Assembly: GCF_024979295.1 (NCBI RefSeq)
Contig: NZ_JANLCJ010000001.1
Location: 558,001 to 622,000 of the forward strand
Direction: 5' to 3'
DNA: 64,000 nt
DNA from: Herbiconiux daphne
Lineage (GTDB): Bacteria; Actinomycetota; Actinomycetes; Actinomycetales; Microbacteriaceae
The position numbers were made by a program, and so were the translations under genes. Positions 53,888 through 63,200 of this stretch are shown here, one piece after another. Every line of letters begins with the position of its first letter. Positions within the stretch are counted from its first letter, which is position 1. Under the pieces are notes generated by a model, which worked only from the letters and a program-made list of their open reading frames with translations, was not told the origin of the DNA and did not search any database.

Positions 53888-55159
53888 ATGGGCACCACCG
53901 ACTACGAACACCGCACTTTTCCCGCCGCTGACGACGCGGCCACCCGCGCTTGGCTTCAGGCCGAGACGCAGGGGTTCCACGAGCCACGCCTCGGCGACAA
54001 GACGGTCGACGTGTCGATCGCCAACATGGTGAACGATGCCCAGCAGCTCACCGGGGTCTACGCCGTCGATCGCCCGGCCGAATCGCTCGGGGCCGACTAC
54101 CCGGTGGCGACGTTCGCGTCGTTCGAGCGCACGCTCAACGTGGGCGGGCCAGAACTGCTCCCCGCCCACCTCATCTCGGCGGTCACGGTGCGGCCGACCC
54201 ATCGGCGGCGGGGCATCCTGCGCCGCATGATGACCGACGACCTCGAACGCGCGCGGGCCGCCGGGTATGCCGTGGCCATTCTGACCGTCTCCGAAGCCAC
54301 CATCTACCGCCGGTTCGGCTTCGGCGTGGCGACCTGGGTGCACTCCGTCTCGGTGGCGACCGACCAGCGGTTCCGCCTGCTGACCGAGCCGAAGGGGCGA
54401 TGCGAGCTCGTCGACGCCCGCGACCTGCAGACCCTCGGCCCGGCGATCTTCGCCGGCTTCCATGAGCGCCAGATCGGCTCGGTCGACCGCCACGCCCGCT
54501 ACTGGGGCCGCATCTCGGGGGTCGACGGCGAGAAGGGCGAGCCCGACGCGACGATTCGCGGCGCGCTGCACTACGACGACGACGGCGCGATCGACGGCTA
54601 CGTCACCTACAAGCACTCCGGCTGGGACGCCACGCCGCACCGGCTCGAGATCGTCGATCTCGTGGCGCAGAACCACGACGCCTACCTCGGCCTCTGGCAG
54701 TTGCTCGGCGCGATCGACCTCACCGAGATCGTGACCTACGCCGCCGCGCCCGCCGACGACCCGCTGCGCTGGGCGGTCGGCGACTGGCGGCTGGTCTCCA
54801 CCACGAGCGTCGACGACTGGCTGTGGCTGCGGGTGCTCGACGTGGTGGCGGCGTTCGAGGCGCGCGGCTACGTCAACGACGGCCAGATCGTGTTCTCCGT
54901 CGACGATGCGCTCGGGCACGCCGAGGGCACGTTCCGGCTCACCGTGTCGGGCGGCCGAGCCTCGGTCGAACGCGACCCCGACGCGGCCGCCGACGTGCGT
55001 CTCGACGCCTCCGTGCTCGGATCGCTCTATCTCGGCGGCGCCGACCCGGTCGTGCTCGCCGCGGCCGGCCAACTGGTCGAGCTCACGCCGGGAGCGGCGC
55101 TGCGCCTGCGTGTGCTGCTGGCGGCATCCGGACCCGTCTACGGCATCACGCACTTCTGA
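53888..55159 (+). CDS. Eis-like GNAT acetyltransferase with C-terminal SCP2-like domain
   Basis: 423 aa. It has the Eis architecture: N-terminal GNAT (acetyl-CoA loop SAVTVRPTHRRRGILRRMM), central GNAT-like domain with ARYWGRISG and YVTYKH, and C-terminal sterol-carrier-like domain (FRLTVSGGRASVERDPDAAADVRLDASVLGSLYLGG). It ends with Phe, whose carboxylate acts as the catalytic base in Eis. Eis proteins acetylate aminoglycosides and lysines on proteins. The gene is 36 nt after the repeat protein, and the TetR gene follows convergently. Confidence 0.92.
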   Translation: MGTTDYEHRTFPAADDAATRAWLQAETQGFHEPRLGDKTVDVSIANMVNDAQQLTGVYAVDRPAESLGADYPVATFASFERTLNVGGPELLPAHLISAVTVRPTHRRRGILRRMMTDDLERARAAGYAVAILTVSEATIYRRFGFGVATWVHSVSVATDQRFRLLTEPKGRCELVDARDLQTLGPAIFAGFHERQIGSVDRHARYWGRISGVDGEKGEPDATIRGALHYDDDGAIDGYVTYKHSGWDATPHRLEIVDLVAQNHDAYLGLWQLLGAIDLTEIVTYAAAPADDPLRWAVGDWRLVSTTSVDDWLWLRVLDVVAAFEARGYVNDGQIVFSVDDALGHAEGTFRLTVSGGRASVERDPDAAADVRLDASVLGSLYLGGADPVVLAAAGQLVELTPGAALRLRVLLAASGPVYGITHF

Positions 55160-55192
55160 CGCCGGCTCCGCCGAGCAGCGGATGCCGCGCCC

Positions 55193-55789
55193 TCAGCGGT
55201 GCGCGACGAGCCGAGCCGTGGCCACGAACGCCGGCCGGGCGACCTCGACGCCATCGAGGTAACCGCCGACGAGGGCGGCATCGCGCAGCATGACCAGCGA
55301 GCCCGCCACCTCGTCGGGTTCGGCGACGCCCGCGCCCTCGAGCATCGAGCGCAGGCTGTCGCGGAACCACTCGCGATGCCTCCGCACGACGCGCCGCACG
55401 TCGCTCGAGGCATCGGGAAATTCGGCCGCAGCGTTGATGAACGGGCAGCCGCGGGTGTGGTGACGCTCGATGTCGTCGGCGATGAGCGCGATCAGCGCGT
55501 CGACGCGATCGGTGCCGGTGGCGTCATCCGGAACCTGCTGCTCGGCGTCGGTGAAGCGGCTGCGGATATCGGCGTCTTCGCGCTCGAGGTAGGCCACCAC
55601 GAGGGCCTCCTTGCCCGGAAAGTGGCGGTACATCGTGGCGCGGGTGACGTGGGCCTCGGCGAGAACGCGGTCCATGCCGACGCCGTGGATGCCCTCGCGG
55701 TAGAACAGTTCGGAGGCGATGCTGAGCAGGCGCTCACGCGCTTCAGAGGTTTTCCGCGGAGCGGCGACGATGCTCGACACGCCCTCCAT
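55193..55789 (-). CDS. TetR-family regulator
   Basis: 198 aa. HTH: ARERLLSIASELFYREGIHGVGMDRVLAEAHVTRATMYRHFPGKEALVVAYLERED. The C-terminal domain includes RHHTRGCPFINAAAEFPD, characteristic of a widespread TetR subgroup (YcdC/LmrA-like). A perfect palindrome (AGAAC-AATC-GTTCT) lies 6 nt ahead of its start, the expected autoregulatory operator. The regulator is divergent from the CWB2 gene, and could control it through the same site. Confidence 0.88.
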   Translation of the reverse strand: MEGVSSIVAAPRKTSEARERLLSIASELFYREGIHGVGMDRVLAEAHVTRATMYRHFPGKEALVVAYLEREDADIRSRFTDAEQQVPDDATGTDRVDALIALIADDIERHHTRGCPFINAAAEFPDASSDVRRVVRRHREWFRDSLRSMLEGAGVAEPDEVAGSLVMLRDAALVGGYLDGVEVARPAFVATARLVAHR

Positions 55790-55795
55790 CGTAAT

Positions 55796-55809
55796 AGAAC
55801 AATCGTTCT
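55796..55809. promoter_or_regulatory. Operator between the TetR gene and the CWB2 gene
   Basis: AGAAC - AATC - GTTCT, a perfect 5-bp inverted repeat with a 4-nt spacer, matching operators of this TetR subgroup. It lies at the TetR start and about 65 bp upstream of the CWB2 gene. Confidence 0.7.
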
Positions 55810-55874
55810 CTTCGGCGCTGAAAGTTCACCCCGCGATTACCGCAACAGCTGTAGATCACCGCTACGATCACGGA

Positions 55875-57707
55875 ATGGCCAGATCGACGAGGTTCTCGCG
55901 CACGACAGCAGCGATGGTGACGACGGGGCTGCTTGCCCTCGGACTCTTCGCCGGAACGGCAGGCCCCGCGGCCGCTGAGGAGGTGCCGAGCCCGGCGCCC
56001 CCGACGTCGGAGGTACCGGCCCCGGCCACCGAGGCACCGGCACCCGCCACCGAGGCCCCGGCGCCCTCACCCGACGCCGACGACGACGACGACGTGCACT
56101 TCAACCTCGTGGGCATCAACGTGTCGAGCTTCCGTGCCGGCGACATCATCTCCGACCAGAAGATGTGGAACCCCAACGCGATGAGCAAAGACGAGGTGCA
56201 GGCGTTCCTCGACACGCAATCCGCCGGATGCACCAACGGCAACTGCCTGGCCACGAAGGTGTTCCCGGCCTCGACGAGCCAGCCCGCCAACAACGACTGC
56301 AAGGCCTACGCGGGAGCCCAGGAATCCGCGGCGAGCATGATCGCGCGCATCGGCGTCGCCTGCGGCGTCAGCCAGAAGGCGCTGCTGGCTCTCATTCAGA
56401 AGGAGTCGTCGGTGGTGGCGATGCCGGCCCCGACCGACGCGCTCTACGACCGAGCCACCGGCTATGAGTGCCCCGACACGTCGTCGTGCGACCCGGCCTA
56501 CAAGGGCTTCTTCAACCAGGTCTACAACGCGGCTCGCCAACTGCGCGACTACCAGCTCGACCCGCCCGCCGCCTTCCCGGTGGGCCAGTCGACCACGATC
56601 GCCTACTCGCCCGACGACAGCTGCGGGGGATCGAGCGTGAAGATCCGCACCCTGGCGACCGCGGCCCTGTATGCCTACACGCCCTACCAGCCCAACGCGG
56701 CGGCCAAAGACTCCTCCAGCAACGGCGACGACTGCTCGAGCCTCGGCAACCTCAACTTCTGGGTGTCGTACACCGACTGGTTCGGCTACCCCCACATCGA
56801 CGTCGACCGCATTCAGGGCGCCGACCGCTTCGACGTCTCGGTGGCGATCGCCCAGACCGCCTACCCGTCGGGCGCCAAGGCCGTCTACATCGCCACCGGA
56901 GCCGGCTACGCCGACGCGCTCTCGGCCGGGCCGGCCGCCATCCGCGACGGCGCCCCGCTGCTGCTGACCGCGCAGGCTTCTCTGCCGGCCGCTGTCGCGA
57001 ACGAGATCACCGCCCTCAAGCCCGGCAAGATCGTGATCGTCGGCGGTCCGAACTCGGTCTCTCCGGCCGTCGAACAGCAGTTGAAGGCGCTGCGCCCGAC
57101 CGCGACCGTCTCCCGCCTCACCGGCGCCGACCGGTTCGAGGTGTCGCGGAACGTCGCGCGGGCTTCGTTCCCGTCCGGCGCTTCCGGGGCGTATGTCGCC
57201 ACCGGCCTCACCTATTCCGACGCCCTGAGCGCGAGCGGCGCGGGCGGTTTCAACGCCAAACCGGTCGTGCTCGTGAACGGCGCCACCGGCACGGTCGACG
57301 CCGACACGGCGAAGCTGCTGGTCGACCTGAAGGTGAAGACCGTGACGATCGCCGGCGGACCGAACTCCGTCTCTGCCGGCATCGCCTCGTCGATCGACGC
57401 CCTGTCGGGTGTGACCTCGGTGCAGCGGATGTCGGGAGCCGACCGGTTCGAGGCCTCGCTCGCCATCAACAAGAACGCCTACGCCACGAGCGACCGCGTC
57501 TTTCTGGCGACCGGCACCAACTTTCCCGACGCGCTCGCCGGATCGGCCCTGGCCGGCAAGCTCGGGTCGCCGCTGATCGTCGTGCCGTCGAACTGCGTGC
57601 CGAGCGCCGTGCGGGCGAGCTTCCAGCAGTTCGACAACACGAAGGTCACCCTGCTGGGCGGCCCCAACTCGCTCGGCAGCGGGGTGGAGCAGCTGCAGGC
57701 CTGCTGA
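55875..57707 (+). CDS. Secreted transglycosylase-like protein with three CWB2 repeats
   Basis: 610 aa from ATG 55875. Signal peptide (residues 1-34, AMVTTGLLALGLFAG, AAA cleavage), Pro/Ala-rich linker to about 70, then an SLT-like domain (about 85-310). The latter has FLDTQSAGC, the catalytic-type Glu in ALLALIQKESSVV, GYECPDTSSCDPAYKGFFNQVYNAARQLRDY, and Cys pairs for disulfides. Three CWB2 repeats (about 315-610) hold GADRFDVS, VYIATGAGYADAL, and related copies. It probably cleaves or binds its own peptidoglycan while attached to the wall. A -10-like TACGAT lies 12 nt upstream. Confidence 0.85.
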   Translation: MARSTRFSRTTAAMVTTGLLALGLFAGTAGPAAAEEVPSPAPPTSEVPAPATEAPAPATEAPAPSPDADDDDDVHFNLVGINVSSFRAGDIISDQKMWNPNAMSKDEVQAFLDTQSAGCTNGNCLATKVFPASTSQPANNDCKAYAGAQESAASMIARIGVACGVSQKALLALIQKESSVVAMPAPTDALYDRATGYECPDTSSCDPAYKGFFNQVYNAARQLRDYQLDPPAAFPVGQSTTIAYSPDDSCGGSSVKIRTLATAALYAYTPYQPNAAAKDSSSNGDDCSSLGNLNFWVSYTDWFGYPHIDVDRIQGADRFDVSVAIAQTAYPSGAKAVYIATGAGYADALSAGPAAIRDGAPLLLTAQASLPAAVANEITALKPGKIVIVGGPNSVSPAVEQQLKALRPTATVSRLTGADRFEVSRNVARASFPSGASGAYVATGLTYSDALSASGAGGFNAKPVVLVNGATGTVDADTAKLLVDLKVKTVTIAGGPNSVSAGIASSIDALSGVTSVQRMSGADRFEASLAINKNAYATSDRVFLATGTNFPDALAGSALAGKLGSPLIVVPSNCVPSAVRASFQQFDNTKVTLLGGPNSLGSGVEQLQAC

Positions 57708-57740
57708 CGCGACCGGGCCCGACTGTGATTGTCTGACACC

Positions 57741-58475
57741 ATGTCAGATTCAGCGGGCCCGGCGTTCTCGGGCCATCCTCACGAACCGCACGTCGAAGGC
57801 CTGGCCGCGCGCCTCAACTGGCTTCGAGCGGGGGTGCTGGGCGCCAACGACGGCATCGTTTCGGTGGCGGCGATCGTCGTGGGGGTGGCGGGGGCCACGG
57901 CATCCGTCGCTCCGATTCTGACCGCCGGTGTCGCGGGGCTGGTGGGGGGAGCGATCTCGATGGCGCTCGGCGAATACGTGTCGGTGAGCAGTCAGGCCGA
58001 CAGTCAGCGGTCGTTGATCGCGAAGGAACAGCGAGAGCTGCGCGAGATGCCCGAAGAAGAACTCGCCGAACTCGCCGGCCTCTATGAGCAGCGCGGGCTC
58101 AGCCCCGAGACGGCGCTCTCGGTGGCGCGCGAACTCACGGCGCACGACGCACTCGCCGCCCACCTCTCGGCCGAGCTCAACATCGACGAGACCGACCTGG
58201 TGAGCCCGTGGCAGGCGGCCGGGGCATCCGCTCTCGCGTTCACGCTCGGGGCGCTGCTGCCCTTCTTGACGATCCTGCTCGTGCCGGCACCGGCGCGGGT
58301 GCCGGCGACGTTCGCGGTGGTGCTGCTCGCGCTCGTGCTCACCGGCGCCGTCAGCGCCTGGATCGGAGGCGCCCGCATCTGGCGAGCGACCGTGCGGGTG
58401 GTGATCGGCGGAGCGATCGCGCTCGCCGCCACCTTCGCGATCGGTTCACTGCTCGGCACGAGCGGCGTCGTCTGA
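57741..58475 (+). CDS. VIT-family (Ccc1-like) metal transporter
   Basis: 244 aa from ATG 57741; a TTG at 57729 would add four residues. VIT family: HVEGLAARLNWLRAGVLGANDGIVSVAAIVVGV, then GGAISMALGEYVSVSSQADSQ (the conserved metal-binding helix), an acidic cytoplasmic part with EMPEEELAELAGLYEQRGLSPE (metal-binding domain), and three more membrane helices at the C-terminus. Members move Fe(II) or Mn(II) out of the cytosol. It lies about 33 nt after the CWB2 gene. Confidence 0.92.
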   Translation: MSDSAGPAFSGHPHEPHVEGLAARLNWLRAGVLGANDGIVSVAAIVVGVAGATASVAPILTAGVAGLVGGAISMALGEYVSVSSQADSQRSLIAKEQRELREMPEEELAELAGLYEQRGLSPETALSVARELTAHDALAAHLSAELNIDETDLVSPWQAAGASALAFTLGALLPFLTILLVPAPARVPATFAVVLLALVLTGAVSAWIGGARIWRATVRVVIGGAIALAATFAIGSLLGTSGVV

Positions 58476-58488
58476 CGCCGCGAAGGGC

Positions 58489-59586
58489 TCAGGCGGCGAG
58501 CTCGGGGAACCGCCCGGCGAGCAGCTCGAGGGCGGTGACCCGTGCCGGCGTCGCGTCGATCGGATCGCTCGCGTAGGCGCCCGCGATCGGCGACACCATG
58601 ACCTCGTCGACGCCGTACTGCGCGGCCATCGCGCGGATGCGCGCCGCAACGTCGTCGGGCGCGCCGATCATCCAGTGGCGAAGTTGCTCCTGCACCGACT
58701 GCTCTTCGACCGGTGTCAGCTCGGTCGCGCGCGCCTGGTCGACGGTGAGCTGCGTGGTGAGCGCGCCGCCGGTGCGCAGGCGGGCCATGGTGATGAGCTG
58801 CGGCAGTGCCACGAGCTCGGCCTCTTCGGCCGTCTCGGCGACCGAGATGTTCGTGGTGAGGAAGGTCTTCGGCGCCGCGAGCGCCTCCGACGGCTGGAAG
58901 TTCGCGCGGTAGATCTCGAGCGCCTGATCGATTCCGGGCTGCCCGAAGTGGTTCGCGAACACGAACGGCAGGCCGAGGCTGGCGGCGAGCGTGGCGCTGA
59001 AGTTGCTCGAGCCGAGCAGCCACATCTCGGGTGCGGTGACGATCTTCGGCGTGGCCTTCAGCTCATAGGCCCGGGCCCGGATGTTGAGCCCCACGCCGGG
59101 CTGGTCGTCGTCGCCGAACGGCTCGGTCGCGGTCGCGCGGTCGGAGCCCAGCAGGGCGGCCACCGTCTCGACGTCGGTGGGGAAGGTCTCGGCGGGGTCG
59201 GCGTCGGTCGTGGTGCGCTGGCCGCGCAGCATGTAGGCGGTGACCGGGTCGGAGCCGGGCGCGCGCCCGAGCCCCAGGTCGATGCGCCCCGGATGCATGG
59301 CCTCGAGCAGCGCGAACTGCTCGGCGATCGAGAGCGGAGCGTGGTTCGGCAGCATGACGCCGCCCGATCCGAGCCGGATGCGCGAGGTCTGCGCGGCGAA
59401 ATGCGCGATCAGCGTCGACGGCGAGGTCGAGGCGACGGCGGGCATGTTGTGGTGCTCGGCCACCCAGTAGCGCGTGAAGCCGAGTCGCTCGGCGGCACGC
59501 ACGAGCGCGAGGCTCGCCGCGATGGCGTCGCCCGAGCTCTGGGCGGTGCGGACGGGAATGAGGTCGAGAACAGAGAGGTGCGTCAT
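58489..59586 (-). CDS. LLM-class flavin-dependent oxidoreductase
   Basis: 365 aa from ATG 59586 (MTHLSVLDLIPVRTAQSSGDAI). Luciferase-like monooxygenase: RYWVAEHHNMPAVASTSPSTLIAHFAAQTSRIRLGSGGVMLPNHAPLSIAEQFALLEAMHPGRIDLGLGRAPG is the full N-terminal signature. The flavin may be FMN or F420, not decided by sequence. It is convergent with the VIT gene and divergent from the YbaK gene 56 bp away. Confidence 0.92.
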   Translation of the reverse strand: MTHLSVLDLIPVRTAQSSGDAIAASLALVRAAERLGFTRYWVAEHHNMPAVASTSPSTLIAHFAAQTSRIRLGSGGVMLPNHAPLSIAEQFALLEAMHPGRIDLGLGRAPGSDPVTAYMLRGQRTTTDADPAETFPTDVETVAALLGSDRATATEPFGDDDQPGVGLNIRARAYELKATPKIVTAPEMWLLGSSNFSATLAASLGLPFVFANHFGQPGIDQALEIYRANFQPSEALAAPKTFLTTNISVAETAEEAELVALPQLITMARLRTGGALTTQLTVDQARATELTPVEEQSVQEQLRHWMIGAPDDVAARIRAMAAQYGVDEVMVSPIAGAYASDPIDATPARVTALELLAGRFPELAA

Positions 59587-59642
59587 GACCTTCTTCTCAG
59601 CGACGGCGGCGGGTGCTTTATTCCACGAAATAGGATCGAGGC

Positions 59643-60131
59643 ATGTCCGTCGACCGCTCCCACCCCGCCGTGCTGAGGGTGCGCCAGGCACTGGATGCCG
59701 GGGGCGTCACCGGCGAGATCGTGTGGCTCGACGACGCGGCGAGCACCGCCGCCCTCGCGGCAGCAGCACTGGGCGTCGACGTCGGCGCCATCGCGAACTC
59801 CCTGGTCTTCTTGCTCGACGGCGAGCCGCTGCTGGTGCTCACGAGCGGCGCCCACCGCGTCGACACCGCCTGGCTCGGCGAGAGACTCGGGGGCACGATC
59901 GGGCGTGCGAGCGCGAGTCAGGTGAAGGATGCCACGGGCCAGGTCATCGGGGGAGTCGCCCCCGTCGGCCATCCCGCTCCGATCCGCACCGTGGTCGACG
60001 TGGCCCTCGTGGAGCATCAGCAGGTCTGGGCGGCCGCAGGTCACGCGCACACCGTCTACCCGACGACCTTCGACGAACTGCTGCGGGTGACGAACGGCAC
60101 CGCCTCGGCTGTGGTTTCCAGCACGGATTGA
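59643..60131 (+). CDS. YbaK/EbsC-family aminoacyl-tRNA deacylase
   Basis: 162 aa. Features: DDAASTAALAAAALGVDVGAIANSLVFLLDGEPLLVLTSG, then the substrate-loop GQVIGGVAPVGHPAPIRTVVDVALVEHQQVWAAAG (the conserved GGVxPxG) and HTVYPTTFDELLRVT. The family edits mischarged Cys- or Ala-tRNA-Pro. It is typical of the actinobacterial stand-alone type. It lies 112 nt before the helicase-like gene. Confidence 0.9.
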   Translation: MSVDRSHPAVLRVRQALDAGGVTGEIVWLDDAASTAALAAAALGVDVGAIANSLVFLLDGEPLLVLTSGAHRVDTAWLGERLGGTIGRASASQVKDATGQVIGGVAPVGHPAPIRTVVDVALVEHQQVWAAAGHAHTVYPTTFDELLRVTNGTASAVVSSTD

Positions 60132-60243
60132 GGCGGAAATCCGCGCAAGTTTGCGAAACCCGCGGTGAATGCCTGCCTTTACGCGCCCGCGCACGTACTG
60201 TGGCGATGTGTGGCGCGCCGATAAGAAACGAGACTCAGACGAC

Positions 60244-63200
60244 ATGTCGTCTGCAGCCGACTCCGTCGAGTCGGCGTGGGGTCGCAATGGCCAGTCCTCG
60301 TCCAACAGCCCGATAGGCCAGGTTTTCTCGACGGAGAGCATGGTCGAACCGACCCGTGACCGCTGGCGTGAGGAGATCTCCGCCATCGGCGGCGAATCGC
60401 CGTTGCTGCATTTTGACGACTCCCCGCGATCGCGCATCGAGCTCAGCACCACGCATCCGGGCGGCCTCGCCCAGTTCATCACCGGCAACTCGACGCTGCT
60501 GTCGAGCCTCATCCGCGACGAGCTGGCCCTGCGCAACGCCCGCATCGCCGCGGGAGCCATCACCGACAAGGGCGTCGAACTGCGATCGGTGCGCGGCATA
60601 GATTCAGTGCACCTCGCCATCGGCCTGGCCGAATGGCGCATCGAGCGCGACGGCGTCGAGCAGACCTTCCGTGCCCCCGTGCTGCTGCGCCCGATCTCGG
60701 TGCGCCGCTACGGCCGCGATTACGAGCTGAAGCTGCGGGGCGCGACGTTCGTGAACCCCGAGTTGTCGCGGGTGCTGCAAGAGCAGTTCCAGATCACGGT
60801 CGACACCGAGGCGCTCGCCGCACTCGCGGCGTCGAACGGCGTGTTCAAGCCGCAGCCGGCCATCGACCGCCTGCGCAGCCTCACCTCGCACCTGCCGTGG
60901 TTCCAGGTGCAGCCGCGCCTGGTGGTGTCGTCGTTCGCCGACGTCGCGAGCGGCATGCTCGCCGACTCGGGTTCGATCTCGCACCCGGTGCTCGACGCCC
61001 TCGCCGGCAATCTCACTTCGCGCCGTGCCGTGCAAGACGGCTACCGCCCGGTCGAGCCGTCGCCGCAAGACCACCGGGCCCCCTCGACCGACACCCTGCT
61101 GCTCGACGCCGACAGCGAGCAGGAGAACGTGATCGCGCAGATCTCGGCCGGCAACTCCATCGTCGTGAAGACCCTCCCCGGCACCGGCGGCACGCAGACC
61201 ATCGTGAACGCCATCGGCGCCCTCGTGTCGCAGAACAAGCGGGTGCTGGTGGTCAGCCCCCGCCGCCTCAGCCTCGGCGGCATCAATCGCCGGCTCTCGG
61301 ATGTCGGCCTCCCCGGTGTCGCCGTGTCACCGCGCACCCTGCGCCGCGACCTCATCCAGTCGATCGGGCGCAACGAGAAGGCGAAGCAGCCGCGCGTCGC
61401 CGACGTCGACGAGGCGCTGGTGCGCCTGCGGAGCGTGCTGCTCGACTACCGCAGCTCGATGTCGCGCGTCGACCCGATGCTCAAGGTCTCGGTTCTCGAC
61501 GCCCTGCGCGAGCTCGCGCGCCTCGCCCTGCTGCCCAACCCGCCGGCCACCACCGCACGCCTCGACCGCTCCGCGCTGGAGTCGCTCGCCTCGGGCCGCG
61601 CGAAGGCCGCGAAGACGCTCAGTCGCTCGGCCGAGCTCGGGCAGTTCCGCTACGGGCCCGACGACTCGCCCTGGTATGGCGCGCAATTCTCGTCGAGCGA
61701 CGACGCCCACCACGCCCACCAGCTGGCGAAGCGCCTCAACTCGAGCGACCTGCCCCGGCTGCTCACGGGCGCCTACGAGCTGATCGGGCAGACGCGCATG
61801 CGGCCGTTCACCTCGCTCAACGAGCTCGGCACCTACCTGCGCCTGCTGGCCGACCTGCGCGAGACGCTCGACAAGTTCTTGCCCGTGGTGTTCGACCGCT
61901 CGCTCACCGACCTCATCGCCGCCACCTCGCCGCGCCGTGACGCGCCGCAGATGTCGTCGACCTCGCGCCGCCGCCTGAAGGCGCTCGCCAAGGAATACGT
62001 GCGCCCCGGCGTGCACGTCGGCGACATCAACGACGCCCTGCGGCGCATCCAGCAGCAGCGCACGCTGTGGTACCGCTTCGCCGCGGCCGGCATCCCGCCG
62101 GAGATCCCCGTCGGCATCAACGACGTGCAGATCGCCTTCCAGCGCGTCACCGAAGACCTCGCGCAGCTCGACCTGCCGCTCGGCAACGTGGGCACGGCTC
62201 GGCAGCTCGCCGCCCTGCCGATCGACCAGCTGATCGGCATGGTCGAGGGCCTGGCCGCCGACTCCGAGGTGCTTGCCAATCTGCAGGAGCGCACGTCGCT
62301 GCTCGATTCCTTGCGCGAGCACGCGCTCGACCCGCTGCTCGTCGACCTCTCGAACCGGCACGTGCCCGAAGCGGCCGTGGCCGACGAACTCGAGCTGGCG
62401 TGGTGGCAGTCGGTGCTCGAACTCATGCTCGCGAACGACCGCGCCCTGCTGGGCGCGAACACTGGTGTGCTCGACCGCCTCGAGGGCGACTTCAGGCTCG
62501 TCGACGAGGCCCACGCCTCGATGAACGGGCAGCTGCTGGCCTGGCAGCTCGCCGAGACCTGGAGCGTCGGGCTCGTCGACCACCCGCTCGAGGCGACCGC
62601 GCTCAAGGCCCTGCTGCGCAGCGACGGCGTCTCGTCGGTCTCGCTGCACGAGGCCGCGCCGCACCTCGGCAAGGTGCTCGCGCCGGTCTGGCTCGCCTCG
62701 CCCTACGAGGTGGCCCAGATCACCGACGCCATCACCTTCGACACGGTCATCATCGTCGACGCGGGCGCCACCACGCTCTCCGAGAACGTCGGCGCGATCC
62801 GTCGTGCCCGCCAGGTGGTCGCGTTCGGCGACCCGGTCACGCAGACGCCCTCGCGATTCGAGATCGCCATCCGTCCGGTCGACGAGCAGCGCGTGCGGCC
62901 CACGGTCGACGCCTCGGCGGTCGAAGAACTGCACTCCGAGTCGGCGCTCGCCCGCTTGGCCGACATCGTGCCGACCCTGTCGCTCACCCGCAGCTACCGC
63001 GCCGGCGGCGAAGACCTCGCTGAGCTCGTGAACCACCGCTTCTACGGCGGCAAGATCGATTCGCTGCCCTGGGCCGGCACCTTCCTCGGCCACGGCAGCC
63101 TCGCGCTGCACTACGTCGAGGGCCGCGGCGGCATGCCCGACTCCGAGACCGGTGCCGTCGAGAGCGTCGACGCCGAGGTCGACGAGGTGGTGTCGCTCGT

